This document shows positions 8,052 through 15,229 of a DNA stretch of 17,150 nt, piece after piece. Below the pieces are notes generated by a model that made no database searches, was not told the DNA's origin, and saw nothing but the letters and a program-made list of their open reading frames with translations. Source of the DNA: an uncultured Clostridia bacterium. GTDB taxonomy: Bacteria > Bacillota > Clostridia > Lachnospirales > Anaerotignaceae. Both the position numbers and the translations under genes were made by a program. The first letter of the stretch is position 1. Each line of letters begins with the position of its first letter. The stretch lies in the NCBI GenBank assembly GCA_910587195.1, contig CAJUKL010000048.1:1-17150 (forward strand), written 5' to 3'.

Positions 8052-8060
8052 TGCTATGAT
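8052..8060 (+). promoter_or_regulatory. Extended -10 promoter element of the beta-glucoside operon
   Basis: TGCTATGAT is an extended -10 (TGnTATAAT-like) with no good -35 at the expected distance. Start of transcription is predicted near 8067, 27 nt before the GH1 start. The poor -35 next to the inverted repeat at 8010-8028 suggests regulated initiation. Confidence 0.45.
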
Positions 8061-8093
8061 AAGTTTATGAAAATCACAAGAGGAGGGTTATAA

Positions 8094-9521
8094 ATGAGCT
8101 TACCAGAGCATTTTTTTTGGGGTGGTGCAACAGCAGCAAATCAATGTGAAGGAGGATATACAGAAGGAGGAAGAGGAGTTGCTAATATTGATTTACTTCC
8201 TATTGGAGAAGAACGTTTTGCAATTGCTTCTGGCAAAATAAAAAAACTTGAATTTGAAGATAAATATTTTTATCCTGCAAAAAATGCCATTGACTTTTAT
8301 CACCACTATAAAGAAGACATTGCTTTATTTGCAGAAATGGGATTTAATGTATATCGTATGTCAATTAGTTGGACACGAATTTTTCCAAATGGAGATGAGG
8401 AGCAACCAAATGAAGAAGGACTTTTATTTTATGAAAATATTTTTTTAGAATGCCATAAATATGGTATAGAGCCATTGGTTACAATATCACATTTTGACTG
8501 TCCTATTGGATTAGTAAAAAAATATGGTGGATGGAAAAACAGAAAAATGATTTCATTTTATGAAAAACTGGTAACAACATTATTTACACGTTTTAAACAT
8601 TTGGTTACATATTGGATTACATTTAATGAAATAAATATGATATATCATTTACCATTTTGTGCAGCAGGTATTTATTTTGATGAGGGAGAAAATCAAAAAC
8701 AAGTAATTGCAAATGCAGCTCATTATGAGCTAGTTGCAAGTGCATTGGCAACAAAAATAGGACATGAAATCAATGCTAAAAATAATATTGGATGCATGTT
8801 TGCAGCAGGACCTTATTATCCTGAAACATGCAAACCTGAAGATTATTGGCAGGCAATTTGCGATGATAGAGATGGATATTCTTTGCTTGATGTGCAAGTA
8901 AGAGGAGGTTATCCAAACTATTTAATAAAAAAATATGAAAAGGAAGGAATATCTATTCCTTTTGCAGAAGGTGACAAAGAATTACTACAAAAATATACAG
9001 CAGATTTTATAAGTTTTTCTTATTATAACTCCCGTGTAAGTAGTGCAGACACCAGTCAAAAAGATATAACAGAAGGGAATGTATTTCCTACATTGGTTAA
9101 TCCGTATCTAAAAGTTAGTGCTTGGGGATGGCCCATTGACCCATTAGGATTACGAATCACATTAAATGCACTATACGACCGCTATCAAAAACCTCTTTTT
9201 ATTGTAGAAAATGGTTTTGGTGCAGAAGACATTCCAGATGAAAATGGTTTTATTCAAGATGATTATCGAATTAACTATTTAAAAAGTCATATAAAAGAAA
9301 TGATAAAGGCAGTAGAAGAAGATGGTATTGAACTTTGGGGATATACTAGTTGGGGTTGCATTGATTTAATTTCTAATGGAACAGGAGAAATGAAAAAAAG
9401 ATATGGCTTTATTTATGTAGACAGAAATAACAAGGGAGAAGGTAGTTTTAAAAGATTAAAGAAAAAATCATTTTATTGGTATAAACGTGTGATTGCTTCC
9501 AATGGAAAAGAGTTGGATTAA
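8094..9521 (+). CDS. bglA: 6-phospho-beta-glucosidase (GH1)
   Basis: The 475-aa TIM-barrel enzyme hydrolyses beta-glucoside-6-phosphates (cellobiose, salicin or arbutin type) in the cytosol after PTS uptake. The acid/base is E179 in TFNEI and the nucleophile E372 in VENGFG. The phosphate-site residues that mark 6-phospho-glycosidases are present: S427, K435 (or K434) and Y437 in the stretch around MKKRYGFIYVD, and SWGCIDL (418-424) is typical of 6-phospho-beta-glucosidases. The length matches the family. ATG 8094 follows a strong AGGAGGG (8081-8087). The EIIBCA gene starts 20 nt downstream and is surely cotranscribed. 6-phospho-beta-galactosidase activity is less likely given the beta-glucoside-type permease but cannot be excluded from sequence alone. 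Confidence 0.93.
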   Translation: MSLPEHFFWGGATAANQCEGGYTEGGRGVANIDLLPIGEERFAIASGKIKKLEFEDKYFYPAKNAIDFYHHYKEDIALFAEMGFNVYRMSISWTRIFPNGDEEQPNEEGLLFYENIFLECHKYGIEPLVTISHFDCPIGLVKKYGGWKNRKMISFYEKLVTTLFTRFKHLVTYWITFNEINMIYHLPFCAAGIYFDEGENQKQVIANAAHYELVASALATKIGHEINAKNNIGCMFAAGPYYPETCKPEDYWQAICDDRDGYSLLDVQVRGGYPNYLIKKYEKEGISIPFAEGDKELLQKYTADFISFSYYNSRVSSADTSQKDITEGNVFPTLVNPYLKVSAWGWPIDPLGLRITLNALYDRYQKPLFIVENGFGAEDIPDENGFIQDDYRINYLKSHIKEMIKAVEEDGIELWGYTSWGCIDLISNGTGEMKKRYGFIYVDRNNKGEGSFKRLKKKSFYWYKRVIASNGKELD

Positions 9522-9541
9522 ATAGGAAAGGAGACGAAAAA

Positions 9542-11407
9542 ATGGCAAAGGATTTTTCAAAAATGTCATCTGATATTATGAAATATATTGGTGGAGTAGA
9601 TAATGTCATTGATATTGCACATTGTGCAACTAGATTAAGATTCCGTTTAAAAGATGTTGATGCCGTAAATCGTACAATGTTAGAACAAACCGAAGGAGTT
9701 ATTAAAACTTTGGAATCTGGTGGTCAATTTCAAATTGTTATTGGAAATAAAGTTTCTTTGGTTTATGAGGAAATTTTAAAAAACAATAAAAATTTAACAT
9801 TAGGACAAGAAGACAAGGACAGTGAAAAGAATAAAAATGTTTTTGATGCATTTATTGCAACTGTGGCAGCAATTTTTACACCTGTTTTAATGGTTATGTG
9901 CGGAAGTGGTGTATTAAAAGGAATTTTGGCAATTGCTGTATCAGCAGGAATGAGTACAGACAGTGGAACGTATATTGTACTTTATGCAGCAGCGGATGCT
10001 TTTTTTGTATTTATGCCTTTCTTGTTAGCATTTTCTAGTGCAAAGCGATTTGGTGCAAATCAATTTCTTGCAGTAACATTAGCAGGTTCTTTGGTATATC
10101 CTAATATTATTACTGCTATCAATAATGAAGTTGCACTAACATTTTTAGGTATTCCATTGGTTCTTTTGAATTATCATAGTACAGTTCTTCCTATTATTGT
10201 GGCAGTATTTGTTTTAAGTAAACTTGAAAAGATATTAAAAAAAATTATTCCTGAAGCAGTTTATTCCTTTATGATGCCTTGTATTGCATTGGCTGTTATG
10301 ACACCACTTTCTTTACTTGTAATAGGCCCTGTTTTAACAACTGTAGCAAATGGGCTTGCAGCCGCATATGAAATGATAGCAGATATTCCAATTTTGGCAG
10401 GTATTATTGTAGGTGCATTTTGGGAAGTGCTTGTTATTTTTGGTGTTCATTGGACATTTGTTCCTATTATGTTGAATAATGTATCACTTTATGGTGCAGA
10501 TACACTTAGCTCTCTTGTTGCCCCAGCTATTTTTAGCCAGGCAGGGGCTGCACTTGGAGTATTTTTAAAAACAAAGAAACAAGATGTAAAATCACTTGCA
10601 GGCTCTGCAGCATTGTCTGGAGTTTTTGGTATTACAGAACCAGCTATATATGGTGTTACTTTAAAATATAAAAAGCCATTTTATGCTGCAATGCTTTCAG
10701 GTGCAGTTGGTGCTGTAATTGCTGCATTTTCTAAAGCAGCAGGAATTGGAGCACCTATTCCAGGACTTTTAACGCTTCCATGTTGGGTAGGAAATGGCTT
10801 TATTATGTTTCTTGTAGCTTGTTTGGTGGCATTTGTAGGAGCAACTGTATTGACTTATTTGATTGGATATAAAGATGAAAATATTGTAGACGATAGTTCT
10901 GCAAATGCAGAAGAAACTATGATAAATAAAAAAGAATTGAATGAATCTATACAAACAGAAAAAACAATTTATTCTCCGCTAAGAGGAAAAATGATACCAT
11001 TAAATGAAGTAGCTGATGAAGTGTTTTCATCAGGAGCATTAGGACAAGGTGTTGCTGTTATTCCAGAAAATTCTGAAGTATATGCCCCAGTAGATGGTGA
11101 AGTCGTTCTTGTAGCAGATACAAAACATGCATTAGCTTTTAAGAGTGAGAATGGTATAGAAGTTATGATACATATGGGACTTGACACAGTAAAATTAGAT
11201 GGAAAATATTTTGATATTAAAGTAAAAGTGGGAGAAAAAGTAAAAAAAGGAAATTGTATTGCTAAAGTAGATTTTGAAAAAATAAAAGAGGCAGGTTATC
11301 CTGTTGTAACACCTGTACTTATTTTAAACTCGGATGATTTTACAGAAATACAAGCAGAATCCCCAAAATCTGTTACAGAAAAGGATAAATTGCTAACATG
11401 TAAATGA
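9542..11407 (+). CDS. bglP: PTS beta-glucoside-type EIIBCA permease
   Basis: This 621-aa membrane phosphotransferase imports beta-glucosides as 6-phosphates for the preceding GH1 enzyme. IIB (about 1-90) carries phospho-cysteine C28 in AHCATRLR and the family stretch GGQFQIVIG. IIC (about 105-450) is hydrophobic with the GITEPAIYGV loop. The glucose-type IIA (about 475-600) carries phospho-histidine H544 in VMIHMG and the second His in TKHALA. Domain order matches BglF/BglP proteins. ATG 9542 follows GGAAAGGAG, 20 nt behind GH1. It is a paralogue of the sucrose-type permease upstream but clearly different in IIC. No terminator directly follows; the first good one is at 11602-11639. No BglG-type antiterminator gene is present, consistent with control by RpiR instead. 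Confidence 0.92.
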   Translation: MAKDFSKMSSDIMKYIGGVDNVIDIAHCATRLRFRLKDVDAVNRTMLEQTEGVIKTLESGGQFQIVIGNKVSLVYEEILKNNKNLTLGQEDKDSEKNKNVFDAFIATVAAIFTPVLMVMCGSGVLKGILAIAVSAGMSTDSGTYIVLYAAADAFFVFMPFLLAFSSAKRFGANQFLAVTLAGSLVYPNIITAINNEVALTFLGIPLVLLNYHSTVLPIIVAVFVLSKLEKILKKIIPEAVYSFMMPCIALAVMTPLSLLVIGPVLTTVANGLAAAYEMIADIPILAGIIVGAFWEVLVIFGVHWTFVPIMLNNVSLYGADTLSSLVAPAIFSQAGAALGVFLKTKKQDVKSLAGSAALSGVFGITEPAIYGVTLKYKKPFYAAMLSGAVGAVIAAFSKAAGIGAPIPGLLTLPCWVGNGFIMFLVACLVAFVGATVLTYLIGYKDENIVDDSSANAEETMINKKELNESIQTEKTIYSPLRGKMIPLNEVADEVFSSGALGQGVAVIPENSEVYAPVDGEVVLVADTKHALAFKSENGIEVMIHMGLDTVKLDGKYFDIKVKVGEKVKKGNCIAKVDFEKIKEAGYPVVTPVLILNSDDFTEIQAESPKSVTEKDKLLTCK

Positions 11408-11523
11408 TAGGAAAAATCCTTAGATAGTGAACAAGAAAATATTATTTCATAAATTTTTATTTATATTATACAAAAAATAAAAATGATAATCAATAGTGGA
11501 GTTTATAAGAATTCTATTACATA

Positions 11524-11552
11524 TTGACAAATAAAAAGAATTAATCTATAAT
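11524..11552 (+). promoter_or_regulatory. Perfect-consensus sigma-A promoter
   Basis: TTGACA (11524-11529) and TATAAT (11547-11552) are both exact consensus, with a 17-bp spacer. Transcription would start near 11559. Nothing codes for protein between here and the terminator at 11602-11639, so the product is a short RNA or the leader of the MATE gene. Confidence 0.8.
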
Positions 11553-11558
11553 TTTTCT

Positions 11559-11639
11559 TGTAAAATTTTCAGTGGACTTTTCCTGATTCTATCATCTTTT
11601 TGCCACATAATTATTCTATAGTAATTGTGTGGCTTTTTT
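11559..11639 (+). ncRNA. Putative ~80-nt leader or small RNA upstream of the MATE gene
   Basis: Start is predicted from the consensus promoter and end from the terminator's T-run. The transcript would hold a small hairpin (TCAG 11569-11572 with CTGA 11583-11586, extended inside by about 3 pairs) and then the terminator stem. No open frame with a ribosome site was found inside. It does not match a riboswitch fold I recognise. Existence of the RNA is inferred. Confidence 0.45.
11602..11639 (+). terminator. Strong intrinsic terminator (attenuator candidate) before the MATE gene
   Basis: GCCACATAATTA (11602-11613) pairs with TAATTGTGTGGC (11622-11633), a 12-bp stem with one wobble and an 8-base loop, followed directly by TTTTTT (11634-11639). 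It lies about 195 nt after the EIIBCA stop and 58 nt before the MATE start. It can end readthrough from the PTS operon and the short transcript from 11559. Confidence 0.85.
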
Positions 11640-11666
11640 GTTATATAATTTGTATTTTATTACAAT
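11638..11666 (+). promoter_or_regulatory. Possible second promoter for the MATE gene
   Basis: TTGTTA (11638-11643) and TACAAT (11661-11666) are separated by 17 bp, just after the terminator. If active, it would give the MATE gene basal transcription independent of readthrough. The match is moderate, and AT-rich DNA makes chance hits likely. Confidence 0.35.
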
Positions 11667-11697
11667 ATTTTTATACAAAATTTTTGGAGGAAATAAA

Positions 11698-13029
11698 ATG
11701 GACGAAAAATTTATGAAAGAAAAACCCATATTACCATTGATATTATCAATGTCACTTCCTATGGTGTTATCAATGTTGGTAAATTCTTTATATAACATTG
11801 TAGATAGTTTTTTTGTAGCTCAAATTAATGAAAATGCTATGACTGCATTATCTTTGGTTTATCCTGTTCAAAATTTTATTACCGCAGTTGCTATTGGTTT
11901 TGCTATAGGAATTAATTCAGTTATCGCTTTTTATTTAGGTACAGAAGAATATTCAACAGCAAATACAGTAGCTACACAAGGTATGGTATTTGCTCTAATA
12001 CATAGTATAATTATTACAATTAGTGGAATTTCTATCATTCCATTTTTTTTAAGAATGTTCACATCATCAGAAATCGTGATTGATTTTGGTGTTCGTTATT
12101 CTGTAATCGTTTTTTCTTTTACATTAATAATTATTTTAGGTGGAACATTTGAGAAAATTTTTCAAGCTGTAGGTAATATGAAAATAACTATGATAAGTAT
12201 GATATGTGGTTGTATTACAAATATTGTTTTAGACCCTCTACTTATTTTTGGAATTGGTTTTTTTCCTGAAATGGGAATAGAAGGAGCAGCATTAGCAACA
12301 GGAGTCGGACAAACAGTTACATTTTTTATTTATTTAGTTAACTATTTTATACATCCTATTCGTGTTCGCATTAGTAGTCAATATCTTACTTTTGATAAAA
12401 AAATAGTTTTCAAACTATATTTTATTGGTGTGCCAGCAACATTGAATATGGCTTTGCCTTCTGTCTTAATTTCATCGTTAAATGCTATTTTAGCAGCATA
12501 TTCTGATGTATATATATTGATTTTAGGAATCTATTATAAACTGCAAACTTTTCTTTATCTTCCTGCTAATGGCGTTATTCAAGGAATGCGTCCTCTTATT
12601 GGTTATAATTATGGAGCTGGAGAATACAAAAGAGTAAAGCAAATTTATAATATTGTCCTTTGTATGAGTAGTATGATTATGGTTTTAGGTACAATTATCT
12701 GTTTACTTATTCCTGGTCAATTGATAGGTTTATTTACCCATGTTTCAGAAACAATTTTTAATGGAGAAATCGCACTTCGTATTATTAGTGCAGGTTTTAT
12801 TGTTTCTGCTGTTTCGGTTACTTCATCAGGTGCACTAGAAGGATTAGGAAAAGGTATTCCTTCTTTGATTATCTCTTTATCTCGTTATATTATCATTATT
12901 ATTCCAACAGCTTTTTTGCTTAGTAAAATTTTAGGAGCAGTTGGAGTATGGAATGCTTTTTGGATTGCAGAAGTTTTTACAGCAATTATTTCATTTGTTA
13001 TTTATCATAAAACAATAAAAGAACATTAA
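11698..13029 (+). CDS. MATE-family multidrug/toxin efflux transporter
   Basis: The 443-aa integral membrane protein has about twelve hydrophobic segments in two homologous six-helix halves, as in NorM/MepA antiporters that expel cationic drugs or metabolites using a sodium or proton gradient. The N-terminus (PLILSMSLPMVLSMLVNSLY) is typical of the family, and YNYGAGEYKRVK (302-313) is a typical second-half loop. The start is ATG 11698 with GGAGGAAA at 11686-11693; a longer frame opening at 11629 would begin inside the terminator and is rejected. The gene is transcribed alone. Its leader (consensus promoter plus terminator) suggests inducible antitermination. Substrate is unknown; MepA-like activity is a guess from overall resemblance. 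Confidence 0.9.
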   Translation: MDEKFMKEKPILPLILSMSLPMVLSMLVNSLYNIVDSFFVAQINENAMTALSLVYPVQNFITAVAIGFAIGINSVIAFYLGTEEYSTANTVATQGMVFALIHSIIITISGISIIPFFLRMFTSSEIVIDFGVRYSVIVFSFTLIIILGGTFEKIFQAVGNMKITMISMICGCITNIVLDPLLIFGIGFFPEMGIEGAALATGVGQTVTFFIYLVNYFIHPIRVRISSQYLTFDKKIVFKLYFIGVPATLNMALPSVLISSLNAILAAYSDVYILILGIYYKLQTFLYLPANGVIQGMRPLIGYNYGAGEYKRVKQIYNIVLCMSSMIMVLGTIICLLIPGQLIGLFTHVSETIFNGEIALRIISAGFIVSAVSVTSSGALEGLGKGIPSLIISLSRYIIIIIPTAFLLSKILGAVGVWNAFWIAEVFTAIISFVIYHKTIKEH

Positions 13030-13399
13030 GCATAAAAGATATTAATAATTATAGCATTTTTTAAAAAAATATAAAATATAAGTAAATATAATTGTTTTAT
13101 TTAATAAATATATGACAACAATTTGGCAACGGTTGTTGCCGACAAAACATGAAATGCCGTAAAATCAACGATTACAGCCTTATATTTTAGATATTTATTT
13201 CAATTTACATCAGTTTGACATCAAAACTGATAGTCTTTGGTGGATATATTTGGACTTATATGGTGTGAACAGAGAATAGATGTATACTCACAACTTAATA
13301 GTTAATGCTATTAAAGGGACATTTTCCAATTATACGGAGAGTGTCCTTTTTCTGTTGTTATGGTTAAAAAATCAGAAATTAAATTAAGGAGGTTCACAC
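13030..13399. other. Boundary region between host-like and ICE-like DNA
   Basis: No gene is supported in these 370 bases. Up to about 13110 the sequence is very AT-rich like the left half; after it G+C rises. It holds three inverted repeats: GGCAAC/GTTGCC with a 4-base loop (13125-13140), ATCAGTTT/AAACTGAT (13209-13216 with 13224-13231) and TTAATAG/CTATTAA (13295-13301 with 13308-13314). A terminator at 13313-13351 follows, then an AAGGAGG ribosome site at 13386-13392. One end of the acquired element is probably in here, but no duplicated attachment sequence could be found within the window. Confidence 0.5.
13313..13351 (+). terminator. Intrinsic terminator / leader attenuator upstream of the DUF6075-like gene
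   Basis: AAAGGGACATTTTCC (13313-13327) pairs along its length with GGAGAGTGTCCTTT (13336-13349) around loop 13328-13335, and the T-run reaches 13351. The stem has about 15 pairs including several wobbles. It sits 48 nt before the next start codon, so it either ends the MATE transcript or attenuates an ICE leader transcript. Confidence 0.75.
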
Positions 13400-13918
13400 A
13401 TGAACAACACAGCGTTAAGAGCAGAGGCGCAGAGCGCCAACAACACACACATGGTTTTTGCAAACGAGGAACATGAGAAATTTTATTATGAAAAATTGGA
13501 GCAGGCAAGGTATCAAGACTGTTACCATAAGGCACTGATTTACATTCTCGGTATTTCAGAGGACACAAGGAATCATTTCAGCCAGATTTATGATATGAAG
13601 TCTGGGTACATCAAAACAGAGTGTCTGCATCAGGGCTGGCAGACAAGCGGGAGTGTCAGGGTGGTAAGGCTTGCATTTAACCTTTACACGGACGGTACGC
13701 CAGGCGTTGATGACTATAAACGCAGGGACGAGCAGACTGACGAGTGCAGGAGGTATTCCGTAAGCGATATTTTCTGCTGCGGCTATGCCTTGTACTTCTG
13801 GCAGGGCATCCAGCTCCGTTATCCGGAATACTGCCGGGAACAAAGGTCTGTAGAGGAAATCCTTGCAGAAATGGAGAGGAAACGTGCTGAAAATTCGACT
13901 GATGGGAACAAGGAATGA
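13400..13918 (+). CDS. DUF6075-like ICE accessory protein
   Basis: This 172-aa protein matches what I remember of DUF6075, a small protein of unknown function carried by Tn1549-like elements in gut Firmicutes. Characteristic stretches are EHEKFYYEKLEQARYQDCYH (25-44), GWQTSGSVRVVRLAFNLYTD (79-98) and the Cys/aromatic-rich DIFCCGYALYFWQGI (123-137). It has no signal peptide or membrane segment and is probably cytosolic. ATG 13400 follows AAGGAGG (13386-13392) at normal spacing. Codon use (CGG, AGG, GCG, CTG) differs sharply from the genes to the left, marking it as acquired. The next small gene overlaps its 3' end by 35 nt in another frame. The function is unknown; the family recognition comes from memory of the sequence pattern. 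Confidence 0.8.
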   Translation: MNNTALRAEAQSANNTHMVFANEEHEKFYYEKLEQARYQDCYHKALIYILGISEDTRNHFSQIYDMKSGYIKTECLHQGWQTSGSVRVVRLAFNLYTDGTPGVDDYKRRDEQTDECRRYSVSDIFCCGYALYFWQGIQLRYPEYCREQRSVEEILAEMERKRAENSTDGNKE

Positions 13919-14060
13919 TATTAAGTGGTTCGAGAAAATCCTAAAAAGACAGACGAAAGTTGTCGTGACGGAATTTTCCGAACTTTACAGGAACAAAGGG
14001 ACTAACAGGTTTTACAGGGCTTATGTGGAAGTGCAGAAAGCGAATGTAAAGGAAAAATAA
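13884..14060 (+). CDS. Small ICE protein, probably DUF3970 type
   Basis: This 58-aa basic protein begins LKIRLMGTRNDIKWFEKIL and ends near FYRAYVEVQK, a pattern I associate with the short DUF3970-type proteins next to DUF6075 genes in conjugative elements. GTG 13884 is preferred: AGAGGA (13875-13880) lies just upstream and the protein then begins at the conserved part. A TTG at 13863 would add seven residues, and ATG 13902 would cut into the conserved start. It overlaps the DUF6075-like gene by 35 nt, suggesting coupled translation, and a parA remnant follows after 21 nt. The fold is probably a small alpha/beta domain; the function is unknown. Confidence 0.6.
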   Translation: MLKIRLMGTRNDIKWFEKILKRQTKVVVTEFSELYRNKGTNRFYRAYVEVQKANVKEK

Positions 14061-14081
14061 ACAAACTGGAGGAATAAGACC

Positions 14082-14409
14082 ATGTGTATGTAAAGTGATA
14101 GCAATAGCAAACCAAAAGGGCGGTGTCGGCAAGACCACCACAACAAGCAGCTTAGGGATTGGGCTGGCAAAACAGGGAAAGAAATTCTTAGTGATTGATG
14201 CGGACGCACAGGGAAGCCTGACCGCAAGTTTAGGATTCACAGAACCGGACAAGCTGGAAGTCACCCTTGCGAAACAATATGAGCCTGCCAAAGTGCGGCG
14301 GGTGGCATTTTCAAGCCTTGCAGGAGGTACGGAGGGTGAAGCCCTCTGTCTTAAAAAAATGATAAATTGGGAACAGTGTAAGGGCGGTTATGAGTCAGCA
14401 GATTTGTAG
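14082..14409 (+). pseudogene. parA: Broken ParA/Soj-type partition ATPase
   Basis: A deviant Walker A motif KGGVGKTT and the following DADAQGSLTASLG identify a ParA-type ATPase of ICEs, normally about 260-280 aa and needed for stable maintenance of the excised element. The gene has two lesions. The native start (ATG 14082, with GGAGG at 14068-14072) is followed by ATGTAA where the family reads AAAGTG, consistent with a 4-base insertion that gives a stop at 14091. Only an internal GTG (14095) reopens the frame. After about 67 residues (LEVTLAK) family resemblance ends, and an unrelated tail runs to TAG 14409. The region with Walker B and the C-terminal half is absent, so the product cannot be a working partition protein. 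Recognition of the N-terminus is secure; the cause of the 3' loss (deletion or recombination) is inferred. Confidence 0.8.
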
Positions 14410-14421
14410 CCGTCCTTTTTT
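14380..14421 (+). terminator. Intrinsic terminator after the parA remnant
   Basis: AAGGGCGGTTA (14380-14390) pairs with TAGCCGTCCTT (14407-14417), an 11-bp stem with two wobbles and a 16-base loop, followed by T to 14421. It contains the parA remnant's stop codon, so it was not originally at the end of an intact parA. It separates the first ICE genes from the next. Confidence 0.7.
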
Positions 14422-14467
14422 ATTGTTTCCGGGCAGTATATCAGGAAACGGGAAGTGAGGGATTGTA

Positions 14468-15130
14468 TTGGAATCATTACGGGATGTAAAGAGGGCAATG
14501 GAGCGTGAAGTCAAAAAGGGGAGCTGTCCGCTTATGTTTGACAGGCTGGAGTTTGGCAGCAAGCCTTTCCAGCCGATTACGTCAGAGGAAAAGCTGGACG
14601 AAGTGCTTGCATGGATGTTAAGGATAAAGACTTTCCGGCAGTATGCAAAAAAGACCATAATCAACAACGTGTATATGGACTTGGATATGCTCTGCAAAAA
14701 CCTACAGTTTAAGCGTACCCGTTCCGTCATGGACAGGGAGGGGATTTATGCAAGGGTACAGCGGTATAAAAAGCGGTTACAGCCAAATTATGGCAGGGGG
14801 CTTTGTCTGGAAACAGTGCGGTGCATCTTCACGCTCTCGGAGGGGGAGGCGGAGAAATACCGGCTGACCCACAACGGGCAGGAAACCTATGCCTTTATCA
14901 TGTCAAACAAATATATCCTCGGTCTGTTTACTTATTGTGAAGCGGCAAGGAAATCGGCTTCTGCGGACGGGGTAGAATATGGACACCTTACAGAACCGGA
15001 ACAGAAAATTGTGCTGCTTGACGGAGTAGGGGACGTGCTGTTTCAGGCGTTATTACTTGATGATGTGGAATATGGCAATGGTGAGATGTCTGTCAATCTT
15101 TATACAATCTATTGCTTAAAAGAAAAATGA
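14468..15130 (+). CDS. Hypothetical ICE protein, 220 aa
   Basis: I do not recognise a family. The chosen start is TTG 14468, because GTGAGGG at 14455-14461 is well placed; ATG 14498 would leave a spacer of only 2 nt. The N-terminal two thirds are basic (clusters of Lys/Arg around 85-110, RVQRYKKRLQPNYGR), which could suit nucleic-acid binding. The last 60 residues are acidic and leucine-rich (LLDGVGDVLFQALLLDDVEY). There is no signal peptide or transmembrane segment. It lies between the parA remnant and pcfB, where ICEs often carry small accessory genes. The near-balanced G+C and the frame's length argue for a real gene. A perfect hairpin begins 3 bases after its stop. Confidence 0.6.
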   Translation: MESLRDVKRAMEREVKKGSCPLMFDRLEFGSKPFQPITSEEKLDEVLAWMLRIKTFRQYAKKTIINNVYMDLDMLCKNLQFKRTRSVMDREGIYARVQRYKKRLQPNYGRGLCLETVRCIFTLSEGEAEKYRLTHNGQETYAFIMSNKYILGLFTYCEAARKSASADGVEYGHLTEPEQKIVLLDGVGDVLFQALLLDDVEYGNGEMSVNLYTIYCLKEK

Positions 15131-15132
15131 TA

Positions 15133-15157
15133 ACTTCTGGACATTATGTCCAGAAGT
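15133..15157. repeat. Perfect 11-bp inverted repeat with a 3-base loop
   Basis: ACTTCTGGACA (15133-15143) and TGTCCAGAAGT (15147-15157) are exact reverse complements. No T-run follows on either strand at terminator distance. On the plus strand a GGAAAGGAG ribosome-site-like sequence follows immediately, so the hairpin could be a protein-binding site, an RNA stability element or a translation control element. Confidence 0.75.
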
Positions 15158-15172
15158 GGAAAGGAGAAATAA

Positions 15173-15229
15173 GTGTATTTAAAGGAGAAAATTATTTATT
15201 ACATTATCTGCCAGGGGATTCCGCCTTAG
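15173..15229 (+). CDS. Possible leader peptide or mini-ORF (18 aa)
   Basis: GTG 15173 lies 6 nt after AAAGGAG (15160-15166) and opens an 18-codon frame, MYLKEKIIYYIICQGIPP, ending at TAG 15227-15229, 39 nt before the pcfB start. It has a central hydrophobic run. It may be a short leader peptide, or the 3'-deleted start of a lost gene. The ribosome site is the only positive evidence. Confidence 0.25.
   Translation: MYLKEKIIYYIICQGIPP

Noticed and set aside
11629..11697. Upstream extension of the MATE gene to a GTG at 11629
   Set aside because: The start would lie within the terminator stem and lacks a ribosome site, whereas ATG 11698 has GGAGGAAA at proper distance and begins at the family's usual N-terminus.
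13121..13165. Possible C-terminal scrap of a tyrosine integrase (short frame around MTTIWQRLLPTKHEMP)
   Set aside because: Only 16 codons, no conserved integrase residue visible; kept only as part of the boundary region.
13941..14291. 116-codon minus-strand frame over the DUF3970-type gene and parA
   Set aside because: Antisense shadow of a Walker-A-containing gene; no ribosome site or family features.
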